64,000 nucleotides of DNA from Runella limosa DSM 17973 (GTDB lineage: Bacteria > Bacteroidota > Bacteroidia > Cytophagales > Spirosomataceae): positions 760,343 to 824,342 of the forward strand of contig NZ_KI519420.1 of NCBI RefSeq assembly GCF_000482465.1, given 5' to 3'. The notes under the pieces are model-generated. The model did not search any database and was not told where the DNA came from. It saw only the letters and a program-made list of their open reading frames with translations. The position numbers and the translations under genes were made by a program. Positions 42,439 through 51,480 of the stretch are shown here, piece by piece. Numbering within the stretch: position 1 is the stretch's first letter; each line of letters opens with the position of its first letter.

Positions 42439-43165
42439 TCTTCAAGAAAGACGTAAGGCGTTTGCCGTTTTGCTCGATCCCGATAAGGTCGAGTTCTCGT
42501 CGTTTCCTTTTTTATTGGCCGAGAGTGTACGTCACGGGGTTGATTTCTTCTTTGTCGGAGGAAGCCTCATTACACGCTATGCCGCCGACGACATCATCAA
42601 GGCCATTCACGAGCATACGTCCATCCCTGCCATTTTATTTCCTGGGAATAGCCTTCACATTGAGCCTTCGGCCGATGCCATTTTGTTGTTGTCGCTGATT
42701 TCGGGACGTAATCCTGAACTCCTCATCGGCCAACACGTGGTGGCAGCTCCTTTGTTGAAACGTAGTCAGCTGGAAATATTACCTACGGGGTATATGTTGG
42801 TGGAAAGTGGCCGTGCGACGACGGTTTCTTACATTAGCAACACCACGCCTATTCCGCACGATAAACCTAGCGTAGCCGCTTGTACGGCCATGGCAGGCGA
42901 ATTGCTCGGGCTTCAAGTGATGTACTTAGATGCAGGTAGTGGGGCTCAAAAACCTGTTTCGCCCGAGATGATTGCGGCTGTTCGAAAAGCAGTAGATACG
43001 CCTATCATTGTGGGAGGAGGAATCAATTCTCCGTCCAAAGCACAAGCCGCCCTCGAAGCGGGTGCCGACGTGATTGTGGTAGGAAATGGCATCGAACAAA
43101 ATCCCGATTTACTTCCCGAAATTGCCCAACTTGTCAGGGCTTTTAATGATAAAGTAACTGTCTGA
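42404..43165 (+). CDS. Geranylgeranylglyceryl/heptaprenylglyceryl phosphate synthase (GGGPS/PcrB family)
   Basis: A 253-residue TIM-barrel prenyltransferase that joins an isoprenoid chain to glycerol-1-phosphate through an ether bond. Motifs include AVLLDPDKVEFSSFPFLLAE, DFFFVGGSLITRYAAD, LLLSLISGRNPELLIGQH, YLDAGSGAQKPVSPEMI and VGGGINSPSKAQAALEAGAD. The subgroup is that of Bacteroidota GGGPS rather than Bacillus PcrB, but the exact chain length cannot be read from sequence. It opens within the end of the small membrane protein gene (ATG at 42404). Confidence 0.92.
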   Translation: MRSRIRTILQDNLQERRKAFAVLLDPDKVEFSSFPFLLAESVRHGVDFFFVGGSLITRYAADDIIKAIHEHTSIPAILFPGNSLHIEPSADAILLLSLISGRNPELLIGQHVVAAPLLKRSQLEILPTGYMLVESGRATTVSYISNTTPIPHDKPSVAACTAMAGELLGLQVMYLDAGSGAQKPVSPEMIAAVRKAVDTPIIVGGGINSPSKAQAALEAGADVIVVGNGIEQNPDLLPEIAQLVRAFNDKVTV

Positions 43166-43196
43166 AAGTGTCCTCAGCCTACGGATAAAAATAAAA

Positions 43197-43220
43197 AGTC
43201 GGGTTGGTTACAACCCGACT
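43197..43220. terminator. Bidirectional terminator
   Basis: AGTCGGGTTG (43197-43206) pairs with CAACCCGACT (43211-43220) around GTTA, between the convergent GGGP synthase and galM genes. Read leftward it is followed by a T-rich tract (TTTTTATTTTTATC). Confidence 0.8.
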
Positions 43221-43244
43221 CACTACTATTTGCCTTTCGTTTTT

Positions 43245-44408
43245 TTACTTCTTCGCCGAAAACGTATAAATCGTTGTTGTTTGGTACGTTTCACCTGGTT
43301 TAAGCACTACTGTTGGGAATGCTGATTGGTTAGGCGAATCAGGATAGTGCTCAGTTTCGAGGCAGAGCGCAAAGCGCTTTGGATAATTTGTTCCTTTCTT
43401 TCCAGTGATGCTGCCGTCCAAGAAATTGCCTGTGTAAAACTGAATCGCAGGTTCGGTCGTCTGAACCTCCATGATACGGCCCGTTGTAGGCTCATACACC
43501 GTAGCAGCTAGACTAAGCTCCTTGTCTTTTTTGTTCAACACCCAGCAGTGGTCGTAACCACCACCGTACTTGATTTGTTGGTCTTTAGGATCATTGATAC
43601 GTGCCCCGACGGCTGTCGCTTTGGTAAAATCAAATACATTTCCCGCCACAGGTTTTAATTCTCCCGTTGGAATCAATGTTTCATTAACGGGTAAGAAACG
43701 GTCGGCGTTCAGGGTCAACTGGTGATCGAGAATGTCACGTTTTGCGCCCGTTAAGTTGAAATACGTGTGGTTGGTCAAGTTCACAACCGTCGCTTTGTCG
43801 GTAGTGGCAGTGTAATCAATTTTAAGCGAGTTGTTTTTTTTAAGCGTGTAGGTTACCGTCACATTCAGGTTGCCTGGGTAGCCTTCTTCGCCGTCTTTAC
43901 TTACGTACGAAAGTTTAAGTGCAGGCTCTTCGCCTTCAATCGGTTCGGCTTTCCAAAGAACTTTATCGAAGCCTACTGTACCACCATGAAGGTGATTGAC
44001 CATGTTGTTGACCGCCAAAGTGTAGGTTTTACCATCAAGGGCAAATTTTCCTTTGGCGATGCGGTTTCCGTAACGACCTACAATTGCGCCAAAATATGGA
44101 CTTGATTTAAGGTAACCTGCTAATGAATCATAGCCTAAAACCACATCGTCGAACACACCGCTAGAATCAGGGGCGGTAAGATGGGTAATGATGCCGCCAT
44201 AATTGGTGATTTTTGCTTCCATCCCATTGGCATTTTTGAGGGTATAAAGCTCGGCAGTTTGTCCGTCAGGAAGTTTACCAAAATCGGTTTTTTCAATTTT
44301 GAGTGCTTGCGTTTCGGTGGTTGACTCGCTGCTTTCTGAAGATTTGTTGGAGCAACTTTGGAAGATAACTAGCCCTGCCAAAAGGAGGGGCAAAAAGGTA
44401 GATTTCAT
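43245..44408 (-). CDS. galM: Aldose 1-epimerase (mutarotase), exported lipoprotein form
   Basis: A 387-residue mutarotase interconverting the alpha and beta anomers of aldoses. The signal ends FQSC (Cys19), so the enzyme is probably a periplasmic lipoprotein. Catalytic residues can be seen: NMVNHLHGG and VNLTNHTYFNL supply the histidines, and CLETEHYPDSPNQ the general base Glu. It is the last gene of the arabinose locus, 156 bases after araD with a hairpin between. In this context it likely acts on arabinose or galactose released outside the inner membrane. Confidence 0.93.
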   Translation of the reverse strand: MKSTFLPLLLAGLVIFQSCSNKSSESSESTTETQALKIEKTDFGKLPDGQTAELYTLKNANGMEAKITNYGGIITHLTAPDSSGVFDDVVLGYDSLAGYLKSSPYFGAIVGRYGNRIAKGKFALDGKTYTLAVNNMVNHLHGGTVGFDKVLWKAEPIEGEEPALKLSYVSKDGEEGYPGNLNVTVTYTLKKNNSLKIDYTATTDKATVVNLTNHTYFNLTGAKRDILDHQLTLNADRFLPVNETLIPTGELKPVAGNVFDFTKATAVGARINDPKDQQIKYGGGYDHCWVLNKKDKELSLAATVYEPTTGRIMEVQTTEPAIQFYTGNFLDGSITGKKGTNYPKRFALCLETEHYPDSPNQSAFPTVVLKPGETYQTTTIYTFSAKK

Positions 44409-44513
44409 GGAATAATTGGTTGGGTTGAATGTTTAAATAAACTAAACGATTCTTTTGGAAAAATATACTTAGGCTTTAAAGGATTTGTGTGAAAGGGCGG
44501 GGTTGAAATCGGT

Positions 44514-44547
44514 ACCTTCCCGAAAGTTTAAAAACTTTCGGGAAGGT
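44514..44547. terminator. Palindrome between araD and galM
   Basis: A perfect 16-base stem (44514-44529 with 44532-44547, ACCTTCCCGAAAGTTT and complement) lies in the 156 bases between araD and galM. On the leftward transcript there is no U-tract, so it may stabilise or attenuate rather than terminate. It resembles the CCTTCCAAGTTT palindromes at 2848 and 3602. Confidence 0.6.
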
Positions 44548-44564
44548 TTTACCCTCGACGTTAC

Positions 44565-45269
44565 CTAACATCCTTGTCCGTAATAGGCGTTTTTGCCGTG
44601 TTTACGTTCATAGTGTTTCATGCGGAGCGTATCTTTGATACGCGGAGTGCTAGGGTTGATTTGGAGCGTGAGGTAGGCCATTCGCGCTACTTCTTCTAAG
44701 ACTGCGGCATTATATACTGACTTCTCTGCATTTTTTCCCCACGTAAATGGCCCATGATTTTGTAGCAAAACCATTTCAACTTCCTTGTGTGAAATCCCTT
44801 TGGCCGTGAATACGTCAAAAATCTGGTTGCCCGTTTCGTGTTCGTAGTCACCTTCAATCATCGCGTCGGTAAGTACGGGAGCACAGGGGATGTCTTGGTG
44901 CGTATGGTCGGCGTGGGTGGTTCCAAAAATGGGAATATCAAGCCCCGCCTGCGCCCAAGCCACGGCATAGGTACTGTGTGTATGGGTGATTCCGCCAATG
45001 TCTTCCCACGTTTTATAGAGCAACGCGTGCGTTTTAGTATCCGACGAAGGGCGCATGGTACCTTCGACGACCTTGGCATCGTAGTCCATAATGACGATGT
45101 CTTCTGGGCGTAAGTTTTCGTACGGAACTCCGCTTGGTTTGATGGCAAAAACTCCCTTCGAGCGGTCAACGGCGCTTACATTACCAAAGGTAAAAAGCAC
45201 AAGCCCGAGCTTCGGAAGTTGCATATTGGCTTCAAAACACTCTTCTTTCAGCGATTGATAAATACTCAT
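44565..45269 (-). CDS. araD: L-ribulose-5-phosphate 4-epimerase
   Basis: A 234-residue zinc enzyme of the class-II aldolase fold that converts L-ribulose-5-phosphate to D-xylulose-5-phosphate, the last step of arabinose breakdown. The zinc ligands are in ITHTHSTYAVAWAQAG and GTTHADHTH, with HGPFTWGKNAEKSVYNAAVL and the N-terminal LVLFTFGNVSAVDR also conserved. The length is typical. It follows araA by 32 bases on the same strand. Confidence 0.95.
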   Translation of the reverse strand: MSIYQSLKEECFEANMQLPKLGLVLFTFGNVSAVDRSKGVFAIKPSGVPYENLRPEDIVIMDYDAKVVEGTMRPSSDTKTHALLYKTWEDIGGITHTHSTYAVAWAQAGLDIPIFGTTHADHTHQDIPCAPVLTDAMIEGDYEHETGNQIFDVFTAKGISHKEVEMVLLQNHGPFTWGKNAEKSVYNAAVLEEVARMAYLTLQINPSTPRIKDTLRMKHYERKHGKNAYYGQGC

Positions 45270-45301
45270 ACTTGGTGGTGGCTAAAATTCTAACACAAGA
45301 A

Positions 45302-46786
45302 CTATTTGTACGCTACTTCACTGAAACGCAGGTCGTTTTTGAGCCCACGGATGGTCGTATTTTTGTCAATGACAACGAGCTCTACCCCTAACATTTCAGC
45401 AAAGTCTTCGATGTATTCCGTGGTCAAGTTTTGACTGTAAACTGTGTGGTGAGCACCGCCCGCCAAAATCCAGGCTTGAAGGCCAACTTCCATACTTGGT
45501 TGTGGTTTCCAAAGAGCGCGAGCCGTTGGAAGTTTTGGGAAAGTTTCGGTCACTTCTACAGCTTCTACTTCGTTGACTAACAGACGAAAACGGTTGCCTA
45601 AGTCAATCAATGAAACGTTGAGGGCAGGTCCTGCGGCCGCGTTGAATACCAAACGAACGGGGTCTTCTTTACCCCCAATTCCTAGTGGATGGACTTCGCA
45701 TTTTACTTTATTGGCGGCAATACTTGGGCAGATTTCGAGCATGTGCGAGCCGAGTACCATCGGGTTAGCAGGGTCGAAATGGTAGGTATAATCTTCCATA
45801 AATGAGTTACCACCCTTCAAGCCACTCGCCATTACTTTCATGACGCGTACCATGGCCGAGGTTTTCCAGTCGCCTTCGCCACCGTAGCCGTAGCCTGCGG
45901 CCATCATGCGCTGCGAGCCAATGCCTGGAAGTTGGCGCATTCCGTGCAGGTCTTCAAAGGTGTTAGTATAAGCGGAAAAACCACCTTCTTCCAAAAATGC
46001 TTTGATACCGAGCTCGATACGTGCTGCTTCAAAGACCGACTGACGCATCAAGCCGCCGTTGAGCAACGAAGGCATCATCTCGTAGGTGTCTTCGTATTCT
46101 TGAAGAAGGGTAAAAATATCGGCTTCCGAAATCTGATTAATGTACTTCACCAAATCGCCTACTCCGTGGGTATTAACCGAAAATCCAAACTTCATTTCGG
46201 CTGCTACTTTGTCGCCGTCTGTTACGGCTACTTGGCGCATGTTGTCCCCAAAACGCACCACTTTCATTGTTTGCATGGTATATTTGGCGGCGGCAACGCG
46301 GCTCCAAATATTGATTTTTTCGAGAACATTCTCCGACTGCCAGTGTCCTACCACCACTTTGCGGTTGAGGCGCATCCGGGTCATAATAAACCCAAACTCA
46401 CGGTCGCCGTGCGCCGATTGGTTGAGGTTCATGAAATCCATGTCAATGTCGTTGAATGGAATGTCACGGTTAAACTGCGTATGCAAATGGAGCAACGGAA
46501 GTTGAAGCGCATTGAGGCCATTTATCCACATTTTAGCGGGCGAAAATGTGTGCATCCACGTGATAATACCCACACAGTTGGGAGTGCTATTGGCTTCTTT
46601 GCAAATGGTCAAAATCTCGTCGGGCGTTTTGACAACGGGTTTAAAAACCACCCGCACTGGAATCGTAGGGGAGTCGTTGAAAAAATCGGTAATGATTTGA
46701 GAATGCTCGTCAACTTGACGTAGCGTTTCTTCTCCATATAAATGCTGGCTTCCTGTGACAAACCAGACTTCAAACTGTTTGAGCAT
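45302..46786 (-). CDS. araA: L-arabinose isomerase
   Basis: A 494-residue manganese enzyme that isomerises L-arabinose to L-ribulose. Characteristic segments: [20 protein letters not shown] at the start, [60 protein letters not shown] (metal site), then [18 protein letters not shown]. The ATG is only one base from the stop of the DUF4143 ATPase gene upstream, so they are translationally coupled. It is the first true pathway gene after the interruption. Confidence 0.97.
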   Translation of the reverse strand: MLKQFEVWFVTGSQHLYGEETLRQVDEHSQIITDFFNDSPTIPVRVVFKPVVKTPDEILTICKEANSTPNCVGIITWMHTFSPAKMWINGLNALQLPLLHLHTQFNRDIPFNDIDMDFMNLNQSAHGDREFGFIMTRMRLNRKVVVGHWQSENVLEKINIWSRVAAAKYTMQTMKVVRFGDNMRQVAVTDGDKVAAEMKFGFSVNTHGVGDLVKYINQISEADIFTLLQEYEDTYEMMPSLLNGGLMRQSVFEAARIELGIKAFLEEGGFSAYTNTFEDLHGMRQLPGIGSQRMMAAGYGYGGEGDWKTSAMVRVMKVMASGLKGGNSFMEDYTYHFDPANPMVLGSHMLEICPSIAANKVKCEVHPLGIGGKEDPVRLVFNAAAGPALNVSLIDLGNRFRLLVNEVEAVEVTETFPKLPTARALWKPQPSMEVGLQAWILAGGAHHTVYSQNLTTEYIEDFAEMLGVELVVIDKNTTIRGLKNDLRFSEVAYK

Positions 46787-46787
46787 A

Positions 46788-47966
46788 TTAGGTAATTAAA
46801 TTTAATGTTGTTAAATGTTCGATGATTTCGAGGACACTACATACCCTCCATTCTGGTCGATAGAGGTAATTACCCCCTTCGGTGGTGATGATAAAATTGT
46901 GCTTGGTTTTTAAATCATTCACAGCTTCTGTCGAGCCACGGGTAAGCGCAGTTGCCGTTGATAATTTAATTTCAATAGAAACCAGCGGCTCGATGCCTTT
47001 GACGAGTACCAAATCTATTTCAGCACCACTGACCGTTCGATAAAAGTACGGTTTGACAGAAGCATTGAGGCGGCAACAAATCTGCTCAATGACGTAACCT
47101 TCCCACGAATTACCTACAGATAAGTGGTGAGTTAGTGATTGAAAGTCAGATATATCTGCTAGAAAATGGAAGTTGCCACTATCTCTAAAATAAAATTTAG
47201 GAGACTTCACTAGCCGTTTACTGATATTTACAAACCACGGTTGGAGACGCCGAACAATGAACGCTTGTTCCAAAATATTGAGATACCGAGCAATGGTTCT
47301 TTGGTCTAACTGCATTGAATTAGCCAAGTTTGCATAGTTCAGTAATGATCCTTGGATACTCGTTAACATTTTCAACAGTGTGAATAGAACGATTGGATTA
47401 GAACTCATTCCTAAGCGTTCTAAGTCACGCTCAACGTATGTTTTGATAAAATTTTGCTGCCAAATTTGCCAAATCATATCGTTAGGGGATAATAAGGCAT
47501 CTGGGTATCCTCCTCTAAACCAATGTTTTTTTAAGTCAATATGGCTACTATTTACTTCTTGTGCATGAATGGGACTAAGCTCGGCGTAAGCAATTCTTCC
47601 TGCAAGTGTTTCTGAGCTTTGGGCTAGAAAATCAGGCGAGGCTGACCCCAATAAAATAAACCTCGCTGCTACTCGGTGTCTATCAATAAGTGACCGTAGC
47701 ACGGGAAATAAAGGGAGTAACATTTGAACCTCATCTATAATGATGGTTTGATTCTGGTATTGTGATAAAAACCATTCAGGGTCGGTGCTAATCTGTCGAA
47801 AAGAGTTAGGCGACTCTAAGTCAAAATAAATAGAGGGTTTTGGAAATGATTCCACCAAATGTTTGACCAATGTTGTTTTCCCAACTTGCCTCGGCCCTAC
47901 GATTCCCACGGCAGGAAAGTAGCTTAACAGTGTCGAAATATACGCTTCTTGAGTTCTCGCAATCAT
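46788..47966 (-). CDS. DUF4143-type AAA ATPase inserted in the arabinose locus
   Basis: A 392-residue ATPase. The N-terminal P-loop domain has Walker [14 protein letters not shown] (about 24-36) and Walker [10 protein letters not shown] (about 75-83), then a sensor-like [12 protein letters not shown]; the C-terminus (about 190-390) is the DUF4143 region with a PD-(D/E)XK-like fold ([20 protein letters not shown]). The role of this family is not well defined; members spread widely and often occur as solitary genes. It has no known link to sugar metabolism, is visibly A+T-richer than its neighbours, and separates araB from araA, ending one base before the araA ATG. It is probably a recent arrival that keeps transcription flowing through. 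Confidence 0.93.
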   Translation of the reverse strand: MIARTQEAYISTLLSYFPAVGIVGPRQVGKTTLVKHLVESFPKPSIYFDLESPNSFRQISTDPEWFLSQYQNQTIIIDEVQMLLPLFPVLRSLIDRHRVAARFILLGSASPDFLAQSSETLAGRIAYAELSPIHAQEVNSSHIDLKKHWFRGGYPDALLSPNDMIWQIWQQNFIKTYVERDLERLGMSSNPIVLFTLLKMLTSIQGSLLNYANLANSMQLDQRTIARYLNILEQAFIVRRLQPWFVNISKRLVKSPKFYFRDSGNFHFLADISDFQSLTHHLSVGNSWEGYVIEQICCRLNASVKPYFYRTVSGAEIDLVLVKGIEPLVSIEIKLSTATALTRGSTEAVNDLKTKHNFIITTEGGNYLYRPEWRVCSVLEIIEHLTTLNLIT

Positions 47967-47978
47967 TTATTTAATTAA

Positions 47979-48024
47979 TTAACCTTGTAAATATTACATT
48001 TCAATGTAAGATTTGCAAGGTTAA
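47979..48024 (-). terminator. Long hairpin overlapping the araB stop codon
   Basis: A 21-base imperfect stem (47979-47999 with 48004-48024, two non-Watson-Crick positions, TTCA loop) includes the araB stop codon in one arm. It sits in the 54-base gap before the DUF4143 gene. It may be an old transcription stop after araB or an attenuator; no long U-tract follows. Confidence 0.6.
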
Positions 48025-49667
48025 TTTGCCATAGTGCCCTTTTCAACAAACTCACCAAGTTGGATGTATTTCTGATAAAGCCGTTGATAAACAGAGGATT
48101 TGTCGGCATTTGGTTCGTAAAGCGCGTCAAAACCCGAGCCCATTGCTTTTTGGGCGTCCAGTAGTGTTGGGTGTACTCCTGCAGCAACTGCGGCATTCAT
48201 GGCTGCACCTAAGGCACAGGCTTGGTCCGAACTAGCCACTTTGATGGGCATGTTTAAAACGTCAGAGAGCGTTTGCATTACAAAGGGGGATTTTTTTGCC
48301 ACACCTCCGATTGCAATTACTTGTTTGATGGGAACGCCTTCGTTGATGAAGCGGTCCACAATGGCTTTGGAACCAAATGCCGTAGCTTCTACAATCGCTT
48401 TGAAAAATTTGATGGCGTCCGTACCGAGGTTAAGTCCAGAAATGGCGGCCTTGAGCGAGTGGTTGGCGTCGGGTGTGCGTCGGCCATTGACCCAATCGAG
48501 CGCAACGGGGTCTTTGTCCGTCACGGGCAGTTTTGCCGCTTCTTCCGAAAGAAATGGAATCAGTTTTTGGGCAAGCTCTTCGGCAGCAGTTTCGCCTAAC
48601 AACGTGCGTACAGGTTCGGTAATGACTTTCTGAAACCACGCGTAATAATCGCCGTAAGCCGACTGACCTGCCTCCATTCCGAGCATTCCTGGGATAATCG
48701 AACCATCGACTTGCCCACAAATACCGCGAATCAACAAGTGACCGATTTCTTCGTTGGGAGCGATAAGCATATCACAGGTAGAAGTCCCCATTACCCGTAC
48801 AAAATCGTAGGGTTGAATTTCGGCTCCAACGGCTCCCATGTGGCAGTCGAACGCTCCAACGCCAATCATGACATCGTTGGGTAAGCCAAGACGAGCGGCC
48901 CATTCTTCCGAAATTACGCCCATGGCTTGGTCGGAAGTATGAGAGTTTTGGAACAAACGAGCACGTAATCCTTCTAACAGTGGGTCGATGGCTACCAAAA
49001 AGTCTTCGGCAGGTAAGCCATCAAACTCATTGTGCCACATCGCTTTATGTCCTGCTGCGCAGCGTGAGCGTTTCATTTCTAACGGATGGGTATTGCCCGT
49101 TAGTACGGCCGAAATCCAGTCGCAGTGTTCTACCCACGAAAAAGCACGAGCACGTACTTGCTCATCGACGCGGAGGGTACGTAAAATCTTTGCCCAAAAC
49201 CATTCAGAAGAATAAATACCCCCGACGTATTTGGTGTAATCAATGGGCCAGCGATGCGCTACTTCGTTGATTTCCTCGGCTTCGGCGTTGGCCGTATGGT
49301 CTTTCCAAAGAATAAACATGCCGTGGGGATTTTCGGCAAATTCGGGAAGGAGTGAAAGCGGGGTGCCTTGTTCATCGACAGCCACGGGCGTAGAGCCTGT
49401 CGTGTCAATCGAAATTCCTACAATATTGGCCGCCACTTCGCTTGGAAGTCCTTGTAATGCCCCTTTGATAGACGCCTCAAGCCCTTCAACGTAGTCGAGC
49501 GGGTGTTGGCGGAATTGAGATAATTCAGGTTGGCAGTAGAGCCCTTTTTTCCAACGCTCGTAGTAATGTACGGCTGTACCCACCGCTTCACCCGTTTGGG
49601 TATCCACAACCAAGGCCCGAACCGAATCAGTACCGTAGTCGAGCCCAATAGTGTATTGATGTTGCAT
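48021..49667 (-). CDS. araB: L-ribulokinase
   Basis: A 548-residue FGGY-family kinase that phosphorylates L-ribulose at C5. The N-terminal ATP/sugar fold begins YTIGLDYGTDSVRALVVDTQ; GISIDTTGSTPVAVDEQG and VGAFDCHMGAVGAEIQPYDF contain the phosphate and adenosine signature regions, and the C-terminal GGVAKKSPFVMQTLSDVLNM is the FGGY signature. The context (araA, araD, arabinose regulator) and length favour ribulokinase over xylulokinase. The regulator gene is 36 bases upstream. Confidence 0.95.
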   Translation of the reverse strand: MQHQYTIGLDYGTDSVRALVVDTQTGEAVGTAVHYYERWKKGLYCQPELSQFRQHPLDYVEGLEASIKGALQGLPSEVAANIVGISIDTTGSTPVAVDEQGTPLSLLPEFAENPHGMFILWKDHTANAEAEEINEVAHRWPIDYTKYVGGIYSSEWFWAKILRTLRVDEQVRARAFSWVEHCDWISAVLTGNTHPLEMKRSRCAAGHKAMWHNEFDGLPAEDFLVAIDPLLEGLRARLFQNSHTSDQAMGVISEEWAARLGLPNDVMIGVGAFDCHMGAVGAEIQPYDFVRVMGTSTCDMLIAPNEEIGHLLIRGICGQVDGSIIPGMLGMEAGQSAYGDYYAWFQKVITEPVRTLLGETAAEELAQKLIPFLSEEAAKLPVTDKDPVALDWVNGRRTPDANHSLKAAISGLNLGTDAIKFFKAIVEATAFGSKAIVDRFINEGVPIKQVIAIGGVAKKSPFVMQTLSDVLNMPIKVASSDQACALGAAMNAAVAAGVHPTLLDAQKAMGSGFDALYEPNADKSSVYQRLYQKYIQLGEFVEKGTMAN

Positions 49668-49703
49668 GATATGTTTTGTTCTATTTCGTTGAATATTACC
49701 TAT

Positions 49704-50402
49704 TTAGGCGGAAGGTTCTGGCATAAAATACCAAAAAGAGTGAAACTTGTCTTCGTATTTTTCTTTGTCTAGGCGATACAAAATGGCTTTTTTCGTCGCC
49801 GAGTTTTCATTTTTTTCACCCGTATCTACCAGCAAGCCCGTGGACAAAATCTTACGACTGAAGTTGCGTCTGTCCAACTGCATACCGTAAATGGCTTCGT
49901 AAAGTTTATGTAATTGGGGAATGGTGAATGTTTCGGGCAGGAGCTCAAAACCAATGGGGTGGAGGGCGGCTTTATAGCGCAGGCGCTCAAGGGCATTTTG
50001 AACCATTTTTTCGTGGTCAAAAATGAGTTGAGGCATATTTTTTAAACTTACCCAATGGGCATTGTGTGCCCGAACAGACTCTTCGTCGTGGCTGTGGATG
50101 TTGATAAGCGCAAAGAAAACAACCGAAATGGTGCGCTCTACAGGATCACGATTTACCTTGCCAAACGTCAGTAATTGTTCGACATAAATATTATTTAGTC
50201 CTGTCAGTTCATGCAAAATTCGTTCAGCTCCTACTTCTAGGTCTTCTTCTTGGTTTACAAACCCGCCCATCAATGACCACTTGCCGCGTTCTGGTTCAAA
50301 ATTACGTTTGATAACTAGCAGTTTTATCTCGTCTCCGTCAAATCCGAAGATGATACAGTCGATGGCAACCAGTAAGCGGGTTGAATGAGGGTATTGGTTC
50401 AT
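49704..50402 (-). CDS. NUDIX-domain transcriptional regulator of arabinose genes (AraR-like)
   Basis: About 232 residues from ATG 50402 (MNQYPHSTRLLVAIDCIIFG). The N-terminal half is a NUDIX fold in which the catalytic box is degenerate: AERILHELTGL replaces the usual AxRELxEETGL, so hydrolase activity is unlikely and the domain probably binds a sugar-phosphate ligand. The C-terminal half is a winged helix (EAIYGMQLDRRNFSRKILST with a basic patch). Bacteroidota use such NUDIX regulators for arabinose genes. It is the first gene of the locus. A palindrome just upstream may be its operator. Confidence 0.88.
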   Translation of the reverse strand: MNQYPHSTRLLVAIDCIIFGFDGDEIKLLVIKRNFEPERGKWSLMGGFVNQEEDLEVGAERILHELTGLNNIYVEQLLTFGKVNRDPVERTISVVFFALINIHSHDEESVRAHNAHWVSLKNMPQLIFDHEKMVQNALERLRYKAALHPIGFELLPETFTIPQLHKLYEAIYGMQLDRRNFSRKILSTGLLVDTGEKNENSATKKAILYRLDKEKYEDKFHSFWYFMPEPSA

Positions 50403-50411
50403 TCTTCTTAA

Positions 50412-50428
50412 TGTGTCGTTTGGACACA
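50412..50428. promoter_or_regulatory. Candidate operator palindrome before the arabinose regulator
   Basis: TGTGTC (50412-50417) and GACACA (50423-50428) form a 17-base palindrome with a GTTTG centre, 9 bases upstream of the regulator's ATG. Its position fits an autoregulatory binding site, but there is no direct evidence. Confidence 0.4.
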
Positions 50429-50488
50429 ATATTACCCTCTTTTCTATTATTTTTCAAATTATTTTTTTGAATTTATTGATTTAAAAAT

Positions 50489-50527
50489 GCCTAACCTTTT
50501 TGGGAATACTTTCCAAAAAGGTTAGGC
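50489..50527 (-). terminator. Terminator of the patatin gene
   Basis: GCCTAACCTTTTTGGGAA (50489-50506) pairs with TTCCAAAAAGGTTAGGC (50511-50527) with one bulged G, 30 bases past the leftward patatin stop codon. A T-rich tract follows on the transcript. Confidence 0.75.
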
Positions 50528-50557
50528 CAAAAAAGAGGAGCTAAGTTAGGGGTAAAA

Positions 50558-51463
50558 TCAGCCTAGAAAAGCTTGTAAAAATGTTTTGGTGGAGGTATAT
50601 CCCGAATGGTACAAAGCTTGTACTTGCTGCGGTGTAATGCTAAAATCAGTAGCCGAAATTCCTAAATCGTCGATTTGGATGGTGCGTTCGCTTTCGTATA
50701 AATTCTTTTCAATCATCCAATTTTGAGAGTTTAGCAAGGCTTCAAACAGCGACTTGATGTAGGTCTCTAATTGGTCAACGCCGTAGGTTAATTGGTTAGG
50801 CGGGGCGGCTTTTTGTAAGTCGGCCAAGAAGAAGCCCAAAGTAGCATCAGCGGGGCTGTTTGTGTTATCAAACGTATCAATGGGATAGTTATACATCACG
50901 CCGCCATCCACATAAAGGTGGCTGCTGGGGTTAGCGTCAGGAAATTGCCATGCTTTGAAAAACATAGGAATTGACATGGAGGCCCTCACCGCCATCGCGA
51001 TTTGAACATTGGGGGTTTTTGCCACTGAAAACTCCTGAATTTTTTGCGTGTTCAAGTCCGTTGAAAATACCTTTAACGTAGTTCCAAACTGGGCATATAC
51101 TTCTTCAAAAGTAATGGCGGGATTAATGTTTTGTTGTTGGAGAAAAACTTTGAACCAACTGTTCAAAAAATAATCGCCTTCATAAGGGCCAAATTTGCTG
51201 GCAAGGTCTTCCACAAAATTGAAGATACCTCCTTTGTCTTTGAAGTTTTCGTAATTGGTGGAGGCCAAAAATGTATTGAGCGTGTCGGAAGAAATGCGGC
51301 AAGCGCCCAGCGCAGCTACAATGGAGCCTGCCGACGTACCAGCAAAGCCGTTGATTTGGGAACTGATGTTGGCTTCTTCGAGTGCTTTCATAGCACCTAC
51401 GTAAGCGATGCCTTTGACGCCGCCGCCTTTGAAAACAAGGTGTTGGAATGGAAAAATAGACAT
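50558..51463 (-). CDS. Patatin-like phospholipase
   Basis: A 301-residue lipid acyl hydrolase with the complete patatin dyad: oxyanion hole FKGGGVKGIAY, nucleophile Ser44 in GTSAGS, and Asp186 in VDGGVMYNYP. No signal peptide, so it is cytoplasmic or associated with the inner membrane's inner face. Its substrate is unknown. It is transcribed 17 bases after an unknown lipoprotein gene, and together they form a two-gene unit. Patatins of this kind also serve as effectors of some defence systems, but no cyclase or CARF partner is adjacent. Confidence 0.92.
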   Translation of the reverse strand: MSIFPFQHLVFKGGGVKGIAYVGAMKALEEANISSQINGFAGTSAGSIVAALGACRISSDTLNTFLASTNYENFKDKGGIFNFVEDLASKFGPYEGDYFLNSWFKVFLQQQNINPAITFEEVYAQFGTTLKVFSTDLNTQKIQEFSVAKTPNVQIAMAVRASMSIPMFFKAWQFPDANPSSHLYVDGGVMYNYPIDTFDNTNSPADATLGFFLADLQKAAPPNQLTYGVDQLETYIKSLFEALLNSQNWMIEKNLYESERTIQIDDLGISATDFSITPQQVQALYHSGYTSTKTFLQAFLG

Positions 51464-51480
51464 AAGGTTGAGTTGTTGAG

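Noticed and set aside
48021-49667. Kinase as xylulokinase or glycerol kinase
   Set aside because: The 548-residue length and araA/araD/regulator context fit ribulokinase.
50558-51463. Patatin as a CBASS-type defence effector (CapV-like)
   Set aside because: No CD-NTase, nucleotide sensor or other defence genes are adjacent; its partner is an unknown lipoprotein.
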